Shown one piece after another: positions 17,301 to 25,700 of a stretch of DNA of 64,000 nucleotides. The stretch lies in contig JABXJS010000127.1 in NCBI GenBank assembly GCA_013538855.1, positions 28,600 through 92,599 on the forward strand. Direction: 5' to 3'. The stretch is from Herpetosiphonaceae bacterium. GTDB lineage: Bacteria; Chloroflexota; Chloroflexia; Chloroflexales; Herpetosiphonaceae. The notes under the pieces are model-generated. The model worked only from the letters and a program-made list of their open reading frames with translations. It made no database searches and had not been told where the DNA came from. The translations under genes were made by a program, and so were the position numbers. The first letter of the stretch is position 1, and the number at the start of each line of letters is the position of its first letter.

Positions 17301-19663
17301 AACGAGCCGTCGAGCTGGAGGCTCGGGCGCACCGAGAGCAGACCGGCCAAGAACGGCGAGGGGCTGATCACATCGACGGACTCATCGCGGCAGAAGATAT
17401 CTTCCTCGTAGCCGAGGCCGCGCACCTGGCCGCCGGGCAGCCACTCCCAGTTTGCGCCGCGCGGCTGCGACAGCACGATCAGCGTGCCGCCGCCAGCGGC
17501 GTAGCTATCGAGCCACTGGCGCAGCGGCGGGTAGTTCTTATACGCCTCCAGGCCGCCGGAGGGCACGACGAGCACCGCTGGCGCTTCTGCGGGCGCGACC
17601 TTGGTGGGGTCGATCATCTGTGGCTGGACGCCGGAGTAGGACATCGAGGAGAAGGCCCAGTGATCGAGGCCGCCCTTGAGCAGGCCAAGGCCGGTGGCTT
17701 TGATCTGGTGCTCGAGCTGGCTGACCTGGCGCGTGATCGCGGTCGGGTTGCTCTGCTCAAGCAAGGTGGTGAACTGCTCGTTGGCTGCTTGAAGCGGAGC
17801 AGTCGCCGCGCTGAGCTGCTGCCCGGCTGGCGTTGCATTCCACTCTGCCACCAGCGGATCAGCGGCGATTTGGGCCTGCCAGTAGGCATCGATATCGGCG
17901 GCGCTGGCTGGCTGGCCGTTGAGGGTGCCCAGCGTAAGCTCAAAGTCGCGCTGCTCGAGCAGCTCGGAGCGCCGCTGCTCCATATCGGCGTAGAGCGTCT
18001 GCTCGGCTGGTGTCCACTCGGTGGTGGATGTGAGCGGCGGCGTGTTGCGAATCTGGACGAGATTATTGAGCATCTCGTAGTACTGATACGCCTCGGTTTG
18101 GCCGTTGGCCTGGGCCAGATCCATGCGCGCCTCAAGGCCCTGCTCGAGCTGATTGAACCAGGCTGGCGAGCCTTCCTGCAGCCCTGAGTCGCCGACAAGC
18201 TCCTGCACAATCGGCGTGTTAGCGGTGATGCTCAGATCGTTGGTGTCGAACGTCCAGGGTGCCTCATAGTCATCGGGGCTGCCCTGGGGCGGCGGCACGG
18301 GCGCGGGCGGTGGCGGCGCTGGGCAGCCAGGGCGGCCAGTGGCGTGATTAAGGTTGGTGAAGCAGCCGCTGGCGTCGGCCCACTCATCGTCGGGGATGCC
18401 ATCGCCGAGCAGCGGCGGATCAGCAGCGTTCTTCCCGCCAGCGGGGCCGCAGTCGGAGCCGTAGCCGCCGAGATAGCGGAACGACGTCAGCCCGCTGTAG
18501 GGTATGGCTGTGCCGCCCATCTCGGGCACGGCCGGGTCAGGGTAGGAGGAGGTGTGGTGATCAAAAAAACCAGCCCGATCTAAGTCCCAGAAGGTGACGG
18601 AGTTACGCTCCTTAGCGATGGCGAAGTGGCGGATGAGCGGCAGGACAATGCTAAATGCGAGGTCCATCAGCGTGATCAGCAGCTGATTCGCCATCAGCAT
18701 CATAATCGCATTGTAGGCGCTAAAGAGGAACGCGCCAGCGCCAAAGCCCATGAACGGCATGTACTGGAACATAAACCCGCCGAATAGGAAGGGCATATAG
18801 CGCCACATCAGCACCGAGGCGATGCGCGTGATCAGCGCGCGGAAGAACGCGCTCATGCTGCGGGCGGCAAAGTTGTACACGCCGCGGAACATCAGGTACT
18901 GGATCACCTCGCCGGTGTCGAGGCCGAGCAGCGGGACGATGTCTTGGTAGGCGTAGGAGCCAAAGACGAACTTCGGATTGCCGCCCTGGTCGGCGGACCA
19001 CTTGGTGATGTGCGCGCCAGCGGTGATAATCGCCCGCACGTGGATATTCTGCAGCGCAAACACATCGTGGAGCGTGCCGCCTTGGATGATCGCCTGGCCG
19101 ATGTTTTGGGCGACGTTACCGCCCTGGCTGTGGCCGGTCAGGATGATCTCGGAGTTGGGGGGGATGTACTGCTGAATGACGGCGTCAAGCAGACTGCGGC
19201 TGACCAAGTTGGTGTACGCAGAGAAGATGCCTGGCTTGGAGAAGATGTTCTCCTCCAGGTTGTTCAGCGTGGAGCGATTGAACATGCCTTCGCTGCCAGC
19301 GATGGCGACGACATATAAGTTGCTATCGGTGAGGCTTTTGAAAATTTGTACTTTTGCGCCCTCTGGCGAATGGTGCGCATACGGCCAGAACATCACCTTA
19401 TCGTGGAACTCGGCCAAGGTGTTGGGGATGGAGAACTCGCGCCCAGCATTTTTGGCTGTGTACACAACCTGACAGGTTGACGAGTCCGTGCCTGTGACCC
19501 ATGCCAGTGACCCGGACAGCGGGCCAAGGTAGCGATACATGCCCTCGGGCAAGGGTGTATCGTGTGTTTCAAAGGCGCTGGCGTGGGGCACAAACGCACC
19601 GAAGGAAAAAAACAACATGATGAAGCTTAGGCGCTTCAGCCAGAGGCGCATCGCTGGTGCCAT
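11345..19663 (-). CDS. Giant secreted lipase-3/NHL/Calx-beta protein, 2772 residues
   Basis: After a signal peptide (about 8-30) comes a class-3-lipase-like hydrolase. It has the nucleophile elbow GHSQGG (Ser179), a YQDIVPL motif (Asp241) and DHHTSSY (His369/370), so a triad can be drawn. About 80 very hydrophobic residues (270-350) lie between Asp and His. A Pro-rich linker (about 450) and a helical region (470-660) lead to a glutamine-amidotransferase-like fold (about 680-860: AVLVVPSGGLEAY, GGGTLIVLSQP). Then come Ig/CARDB-like domains, six NHL repeats (about 1333-1678), more Ig/CARDB domains, an Ig-like domain with a C-AGNRST motif, and two Calx-beta domains (about 2535-2765). It ends MFFPFVAQNTR. 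The ATG at 19663 has a GCGGAG site. It is probably surface-exposed; phospholipid or acyl-ester hydrolysis is plausible but untested. It lies directly downstream of the 7764-residue gene on the same strand, with a hairpin between. Confidence 0.9.
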   Translation of the reverse strand: MAPAMRLWLKRLSFIMLFFSFGAFVPHASAFETHDTPLPEGMYRYLGPLSGSLAWVTGTDSSTCQVVYTAKNAGREFSIPNTLAEFHDKVMFWPYAHHSPEGAKVQIFKSLTDSNLYVVAIAGSEGMFNRSTLNNLEENIFSKPGIFSAYTNLVSRSLLDAVIQQYIPPNSEIILTGHSQGGNVAQNIGQAIIQGGTLHDVFALQNIHVRAIITAGAHITKWSADQGGNPKFVFGSYAYQDIVPLLGLDTGEVIQYLMFRGVYNFAARSMSAFFRALITRIASVLMWRYMPFLFGGFMFQYMPFMGFGAGAFLFSAYNAIMMLMANQLLITLMDLAFSIVLPLIRHFAIAKERNSVTFWDLDRAGFFDHHTSSYPDPAVPEMGGTAIPYSGLTSFRYLGGYGSDCGPAGGKNAADPPLLGDGIPDDEWADASGCFTNLNHATGRPGCPAPPPPAPVPPPQGSPDDYEAPWTFDTNDLSITANTPIVQELVGDSGLQEGSPAWFNQLEQGLEARMDLAQANGQTEAYQYYEMLNNLVQIRNTPPLTSTTEWTPAEQTLYADMEQRRSELLEQRDFELTLGTLNGQPASAADIDAYWQAQIAADPLVAEWNATPAGQQLSAATAPLQAANEQFTTLLEQSNPTAITRQVSQLEHQIKATGLGLLKGGLDHWAFSSMSYSGVQPQMIDPTKVAPAEAPAVLVVPSGGLEAYKNYPPLRQWLDSYAAGGGTLIVLSQPRGANWEWLPGGQVRGLGYEEDIFCRDESVDVISPSPFLAGLLSVRPSLQLDGSFTQYPPETKVLLRRRTGNVMPAMIEYPYGTGRVIATSLFPDFALINGSQSTEDLNFARSFFLEAWKEATGAQVGARLMFDAPAQIPVTVTNTGRTALRSAQVTSDIAAGTSPDMWRYRVHYDDSDVFNSRIRSTSVLLAPPLQPNETRVVTASFDTTPAPGYHRIGVNGKPADLVFIDAGTSFVLPAQMRLSTDQATYWTDDVVQITAVFSSTPVLTQTRDLALRVLGNYLPSTPVTLVPGQVVTKTLYLPATEEIIGRPLRFRLVNPDTNRRVIDGLLPLNIALRPTPVRLRPATPEGVIWPGDAVTLPVRLQPTNLMTQTIDVRVESTPAVFAPQMVQIGPGSPLTITVNFTAPTSLLTAPLQLTAYAGSSDTLYTRSRAWLPMEPLEPQLDIAIVPPLSSTALPLSVRNLGGAASPYSTTVELLDGAERLIATSTMTGTLDRAAITSHAPDSDGYTLDLPGTQQPGPRYSLRYTIDGADGNSWHGRLPLQLPGVTATLQTDTERPTYLVNQTITTTTSISASAALVDGWLRLQVLRVSNKNLLDVYTLVGSAGAQGSGDGVGPAARFYWPYGATISADGHFALVADTYNHTIRYIDIDTSAVSTLAGSAGAAGSGDGVGSAARFNRPRGLALSADGSFALVADTNNHTIRRIDLASATVSTIAGSPGVSGSSDGAGASARFNFPYDVAISSDGSFAVVADTSNHTIRRIDLATNQVTTLAGLAGQTGATNGAGSIARFYSPQGITLSSDGSFALVADTINATVRRVTISTGYVITLAGRARDYGSVDGTGNTARFSSPQGVTLTANDQIAYVADTTNHSIRRIDVPTRRVTTSAGSSGNFGSADGTGPDARFQRPRDVDVSADGTLAIVVDSDNDTIRSMSFATLLRENWFPITATQQLLNYPLIDPSLSSDPRARGPLLLRGTLFGAQPDDVFPDQRQVLAWDQSGFVINSGAFSVTLAADQDYVRVDQPGSRDDATARVRLRGSVRNTTPDTGITLSVSDNGASLPAISFPDLAPGAVADFSFVVQPASAGEHQISVSSSTDTASVTVTAIAPMLTAGPAQAVDPVAEPGAWATLTVPVSNTSVVPAYVDVSIPGVITQELDLAANSAAIVTLQAPIPAAAPNGDYTIPVSISGDLNRLLNVTLSITGAQAPAPPEGDIEADVTIRNVIVTPQPAVCGTSFQVQVGVQSTGPGAQVLQVAGLESMIQRPLVFTETGWLTSTLAFSVPATLPAGEFNLIVTAGDDAVTQPISVQCWSAGLELTVPSASIPHADQFDATVIVTETSGLAAPAVLSVRYGEETITQTVQLLPHATLVTTVPLTANIGAGRVTAFLSADNQATEDPAYQPIIDSRPVNVHLGDAYVELTPLHAVAGMTVTGQLVITGPITSAELWLPNSLGGYTLYSAHHYTMPLEDAAFIDLDDTPTGSWSFDIPLPEDTPRGRYVLDLFVNGEWRPVPFDIEGPQATIAEISVSDAGACTPSVTVQMDIESHTSVVVSPTATLNGQLATVLNSTPIQLHPGHQNVTLQLQLPENQLGSGELQVFLKSLRGVQLGSTITYVQRGSVDLVRAEIIGTSRSAPLSTRLALYGNGPALITITPDVGSAYTSTVDLNGYTTLNVPLTLAPTARTVTVSVSDGAGCAEIQTLVVDLFVADMTPPSITLAAPTPALPSTSTRVDVLLQGTATDSDNAICGVDINGIVTPYNPADQTYSTTLSLAPGSYDFTAQARDCAGNRSTTTRRVVVNRSYPQARFEPATASSSESTQPLTVAVTLDMPSSVTATLTYASVGGTATPGADYQPLNGTLTFAPFQRTAVITVTTIDDALDEASEDIRIQLSNPISATIGTPSMATITLLDDDPAPALGFITSTVSVDPRSSVALVTVELAATSGQTVTVAYATSDGSASAGVDYTQTSGTLTFAPGMRQRSIQVPLLPQAQGGRSFSVHLSSPLNATLARDTVIVALDPDAPQRGLMFFPFVAQNTR
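14630..15670 (-). repeat. Six tandem NHL repeats inside the 2772-residue protein
   Basis: Six units of about 57 residues share the pattern V-x-T-L-A-G-S-x-G-x-x-G-S-x-D-G-x-G-x-x-A-R-F, then P-x-x-(V/L)-x-x-S-x-D-G, then V-A-D-(T/S)-x-N-H-T-I-R. Six NHL units are expected to close one six-bladed propeller. The units differ enough to be old duplications. Confidence 0.9.
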
Positions 19664-19747
19664 TGGGTACTCCGCTAACGGATGAGGGATGTTGCCATCA
19701 CCTGCTCAATCAACAATCAAAGTCACGCTATGGTGCTCACACAAATG

Positions 19748-19780
19748 GCCGGGGCAGCGCCACAGCAACGCTGCCCCGGC
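19748..19780 (-). terminator. Hairpin between the two giant genes
   Basis: A 12-bp inverted repeat (GCCGGGGCAGCG at 19748-19759 with its complement at 19769-19780) lies 9 bases after the stop of the 7764-residue gene. The tail on the minus side is only moderately T-rich (CATTTGTG), so it may terminate partially. Confidence 0.6.
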
Positions 19781-19789
19781 TGGTCTGAA

Positions 19790-22700
19790 CTACGGCTGTT
19801 GGATCGGTGTTGAAATATGGATGCTGAAGGCGCGAATTGAGCCAATATCTGCGCCGGCTCCATCAACGACGTGGAAGGTCCAGGTGCCATTCGGATCCTC
19901 GCCATTGAGGGCCTCGAGCGGCGAGTCCGGCTGGAAGAGGCCGGTGAACGGCGCGCTGCCGCTGCTGATCAACTGCTCGGCCTGGTCGTCGAAGACGGTC
20001 TGGCAGAAGTTATTGCCGCCGCCGCCGCGGTTGGCGCTGAGCGTGACATGCGTGCCAGCAGGCGAGATCAGCGTCAGCGTCAGGTCGCCGTCGTAGGTGT
20101 GGTCGAGGCCCACGCTGGTCGAGCCAGTGTTGGTGTTGCAGTCGCTGCCGTCGATGCTGAACTCGATATCGCCGATGGTGCCGCTTAGCCCGCTGACCTC
20201 AATGGTTGCGTCGGCACCGCTCGCGTTTGAGTCGGGGATGGCGACGACCGGCCCGCTGTAGCTGACGTGGGTGGTGGTCAGCGGCTGGACAGCGAGCGTC
20301 AGCGGCACGCTGAAGTCTTGGAACACGCCGGGCTGAAGCACGACGCTGATGGCTGTGGTGCTGGTGACGCCGCGCGAGAGCGCGGTCAGCTCGATGGTGG
20401 TGCTAACGGCGCTGCTGAGCGGGTTGATCGCCAGCAGCTCGTAGAATCCAGCGGCGTCGGTGCGGTCCTGCAGCACGGTGCTGAATGCGGCGCTGCTGGC
20501 GGTGACCCGTGCAGCATTGACCGGCGTCGCCTCCGGTGTGCGCACCACGCCGCTGATGCGCAGCGTCGGCGCGGCGATGCGGCGCACGCGGCGATTGTCG
20601 CTGTCGGCGAAGATCAGCGCGCCCTGATCGGTGAGCAGCAGGCCGCGCGGGTAGGAGATCTGCGCTGCGCTGGCTGGGCCGCCATCGCCGCTGTAGCCGT
20701 AGCTGCTGCCAACGACGGTGCTGATGATGCCGTTGCGTCCGACAAAGCGGATGCGATTGCTGTCCGTGTCGGCGATGTAGAAGCTGCCGTCGGGGCTAAG
20801 CGCCAGCCCCTGTGGGTTGCTCAGCGTGGCATCAACAGCTGGCCCGCCATCGCCCGCGCTGCCATAGCTGCCGTTGCCGGCCACCACCGTGACGCTGCCG
20901 CTCGGCGTGATGCGCAGCACCTGGTTGTTATAGCTGCTGGTGACATAGAGACTGCCGTCGCCGCCAAAGGCGATGCTGCTGGGATAGGCCAGGTTGGCCT
21001 CAACCGCCGGAATGCTTGTGAGCTGGGGGCGGCTCAGCGAGCCACCGCCGCCGCTGCCAGCGACCACGATGTCGATCAGCCCGCCGCCGATGCGGCCGAT
21101 CTGGTTGTTGTCGCCATCGGCGAAGTAGAGCAGGCCGTCGGGGCCAAAGGCGATGTCGGTGAGCCACTGGAACTGGGTCTGGGTGGCGCGATCGCCGCTG
21201 TAGCTTGTGCCATAGTTGCCGCTGCCCGCCACGGTGCTGATGATGCCATCGGGGCCAACGCGGCGGATGCGGCGATTGCCTGAGTCGGCGATGTAGAGGC
21301 TGCCGTCTGGGCCGACCGCTACGGCCATCGGGTTGCTCAGCAGCGCGGCGGTGGCAGTGATGCCGTCGCCGTTGTAGCCGCTGTTGTTCTGCATACCGGC
21401 CACCACATCCAGCGTGCCGTTGGCGTTGTGGCGCAGCACGATGTTCTGGTTGCGGTCAACAATGTAGTGGCTGCCGTTCGACCCGGCGGTCACATCGACG
21501 GGGTTGTAGAGCGGCAGCTGTGGCCCTGCGTTTTGTGAGCCGTCGATCAAGGTGTTGATGAGCAGCGGCAGCTCGGATGTGACGCTGATGTCGTGGGTGA
21601 CGGTGTTCAGCGCGCTGAGCTGTAGCCCTGTCAGCGCGAGATCGGTGCTGCTCCCGTTGACGGCGACGCTCAGCGTTGTGCTGCTCACGCCGCTGTTGAG
21701 GATCGCGACCGAGCGGTAGGTTCCATCGCTGGCGCTGATGCCAGGGTAGACCTGGTACAGCGCTGGCCCATACAGATTGACCATGTGGCCAGCTACTGGC
21801 GTGCCATCCGCCAGCTGCACGCTGCCGCTGAGCACCACTGTTGTGGGGCTGATGCTGAGATCGTGCTGGACGGCAACGTCGCTCAGGCTGGCGAGCGTGT
21901 GGGTTTGCACCGCAGTGCCCCACGTGCCGCTGAGCGTGTAGGTCAGGTTGAGCTGGCCGCCAGGCGTCGTGGTGCGTGGGTCGCAGTTGAAGCTGCCGAA
22001 GGCCCCGGTGGTGCTGGTTGTGCACCACGGGCTGCCGTTGACGGCGATGGCGATGCTGGTGCGCCCGCTATCGCTGAGGCTGTGCTCGGGCAGCAGGGCG
22101 TTGCGCACCTGGCCCTGGAAGCCGAGCGCCGCGAGATCCAGCGTCTGTGTGTTGACCGCATTCGCCGTCAGGTCGCTAAAGCTCAGGGTGCCGCTGAACT
22201 GACCGGTGCGCTGATAGGCGGTGTAGGTTAGCGTGCCGCTGGTGTAGCCTGGCAGCAGGTTGAGATCAAGCTGGTAGCTACCATCGTCGGCGTTGCTGGT
22301 GCCAGCGCTGGGCAGCAGCGTCGGCCCGCTGGCCTCGATCACAGTTGAGCTGATCGGCGTGCTGGTGGCGCTGCGCACCGTGCCAACGAGGCGCAGCGTC
22401 GTCAGGGTGATCGGCAGATCGACGGAGTACGAGGTGTACTGGCCGACCTGGCCCTCCGGCAGCGTGTCAGTGATGATGTTGCTGCCCCACTCGCCGCTGT
22501 ACTCGTACTCCAGCGTGGCCGCTGCACTTGGCAGGATGATGTTGCCGCAGTAGTACGATCCATCCTCGGTGTAGGTGCTGCACTGCTCCTGGCCATCGAC
22601 GCGCAGCGTGATGCTGACCGGCACGTTGGGCACCTGATCATACGTGATGCTGTTGACGATCGAGCCATAGAAGTCCACCGAGCGTCCATCAAGCTCCAGC

Positions 22701-25700
22701 GCCGTGCTGATGACAGTGGCGCGGGTGAGATCAGCGCTGACTGTGATCTGCGCCGAGGTGCTGGCCACGCCCTGGGAGGCATAGAGGTCGATGGTGCCCG
22801 ACAGCGGCGGTGTGACCCACGGGTACACACGGTAGCTGCTGGTGTTATCGCTGGTGGTGCTGTAGCTGCGCGCCAGCGCCGCACCCTGCACCGTGACGTT
22901 GGTGTAGGGCACTGGATTGCTGCGCGGGTCAACCGTGCTGCCCTGGATGCTGAGCAGCGGGTAGCCAACGCGGCGCAGGCGATAGTTGTCGCTGTCACTG
23001 ACGATCAGCGCGCCGCTGTAGTCGATTAGCAGCGCGTTGGTTGTGTAGATACGTGCGTTGCGCGCCGGGCCGCCGTCGCCGCTGTAGCCGCCGGAGCCAG
23101 TGCCCGCGATGGTCGTGATGATGCCGACACTGCTGACGCGGCGCACACGGCGGTTGTTGCCGTCGCCGATGTACAGGTTGCCTGCATCATCAACGGCTAC
23201 CGCCTGCGGGTAGTACAGGTAGGCGCTGGTCGCCAGGCCGCCATCGCCGCCGAAGCCCGCCGACCCGGTGCCAGCGACCGTACTGATGATGCCGTTAGGC
23301 GCAACGCGGCGGATGCGCTGGTTATAGCGGTCGGCGATGTAGACGCTGCCATCTGGCCCCACGGCAACATCGGCTGGGCTGCGGAACGCCGCCGCTGTGG
23401 CCGGGCCACCGTCGCCGCTGTAGCTGTAGGAGCCGGTGCCGGCGAAGGTGGTGATGATGCCGTCTGGCGTGATGCGGCGGATGCGGCCATAGTCGCTGTC
23501 GGCGATGTAGAGGCTGCCGTCTGGTCCGATGGCCAGGCCCTCCATGCTCGCGAGCTGCGCCGCCGTGGCCGGGCCGCCGTCGCCGCTGTAGCCATAGGAG
23601 CCGGTGCCAGCGAAGGTGGTGATGATGCCGTCCGGCGTGATGCGGCGGATGCGGCGGTTGCCTGCGTCGGCGATGTAGAGGCTGCCCTCTGGCCCGACGA
23701 CCACATCGGTGGGTGTGTTCAGCTCTGCTGCTGTGGCCGGGCCGCCGTCGCCGCTGTAGCCGTAGTTGGCGCTGCCAGCGATGGTGCTGATCGTGCCGTC
23801 GGGTGCGATGCGGCGCACGCGCGTGGCGTTATCGGCGAAGTAGAGGTTCCCGGCCTGATCGACGCTTGCGCCGCGCACGTAGCCGAGCTGGGCCTGGCTG
23901 GCGGGGCCGCCATCGCCGCCGCTACCGCTTGAGCCAGTGCCAGCCAGCGTGTCGATGACCAGCTCGGGGCCAGCGTTGATCGTGAGCGTGGTGGTGAGCG
24001 TGTTGACTGCGCCAGCTGTGATGCCGCTGAGCGTCAGCGGAGTTGGCTCGCCACCGGCGATGAGGTCGAGACTGCCAGTGAGTGCGCTGCTGCGCAGCAG
24101 GGCGTAGAGCGTGTAGGTGCCCGTGCTATTGCTGAAGCCGGTGACAGGCTCGACCAGCGCCGGGCCATAGGCGGCGACCGGATAGCTTGGCTGAGCGCTG
24201 CCGCCGCTGTTTTGCACTTGGCCGGTCATGCGCAGCACCGTTGGGCTGATCGCCAGATCGTGCACGATCAGCGGCGCGGCGGTGCTGGTCAGCGGCACAT
24301 TGATTGTCTGCTGGCCCCACGCGCCACTGACGGTATACTCCAGCGTGAGCGGCAGCGTCTGCGTCAGCGTGATGCCGGGGCAGTCGTAGGTGCCATAGCG
24401 GGCGAAGACTGCTGCGCTACAGAGCTGCACGCCGTTGGCGGCCACGCTGACCTGCGCACTGGTGTCGTGCAGGCGCAGGCTTGGCTGGCTCGCAACGAAG
24501 ATGCTGCCGCGCAGGACCAGCGCGCCGATATCGTGGCTGATAGTTGTGAGCTGGTTGAGCGGCACGTTGCTGAACGGTAGCGTGCTCTCGATATTGAGTC
24601 CGCTGCCCTGGACGCGCAGGCGGATGTTGCCGCTGCTGATGCCTGCCTGCAGCACCACGTCAAGCCCGTACTCGCCGTTGCTGTCGGTGACTCCGCTGCT
24701 GCTGCTGTAGCTGCTCAGCCCTTCGGCGCGCACCTGGAGGCCGCTCACTGGCGTGCCGTCAGGGTTGCGCACAAAGCCGCCGATGTGCAGCGTCGTCGGC
24801 GTGGCCGGGATCGCCTGGGTCAGCGTGGTGACGCCGCCGACGGCACTGCGGTCAACTGCGCTGGTGAGCACGGCGGTGCCCCAGGTGCCGCTGACAACGG
24901 TGGTTACGCTGAGCGCACGGCTGGTCGTGAGCACCTGCGGGCAGTTGTACTGGCCGCTGGCGTCGGTCTGCGTTGTGCAGATCTCCGCGCCAGCGATGCT
25001 CACGCTCACGCTGTTGGCGGGACCGGTCAGCGGCTGGCCGATCAACGTGTTGCTGATGCTGCCGCTAACCTGTAGACCGCGCTGGTCGATGGTGATCGGC
25101 ACCGTCAGCCACTGCGGCTGCACATAGTCCACGCTGGCGCTGACCGTCTTGGTCACTTGGGCGGGGCCATAGGTGGCCTGGAGCGTGAGCGTGGCGCTCT
25201 GGCTGCTGCGGTCAACGCGCTGGCCGTAGAGCGTAAAGTCGCCCTGGGCGTTGCTGTTGATGCTGTAGCTGTGGTTGAGCAGCGCACCGTTGATCGACAT
25301 GCTGACGTTGTTCAAGCCCGTGCCGTCAGCATCGACGATCCGGCCGCTCAGCGTTAGCTCTGGTGCGGCTAGACGGCGGACACGGGCGTTCGAGCGGTCG
25401 GCGATGTAGAGCGCGCCATCGGCGGCGATCCCGAGGCCGTAGGGATAGTACAGGTTGGCGCTGGTGGCGGGGCCGCCGTCGCCAGTGTAGCTGGCGGAGC
25501 CGGTGCCTGCCAGCGTTGAGATATAGCCGCTGGTGCTGATGCGGCGCACCACGTGGTAGTCGGTATCCACCACGTAGATGCTGCCGTCCGCTCCCACGGC
25601 CAGATCAACCGGTGAGCCGAAGCGTGCATTGGTGGCCGGGCCGCCATCGCCGCTGTAGCCGTAGGTGCCAGTGCCCGCGATGGTTGTGATAATGCCAGCG

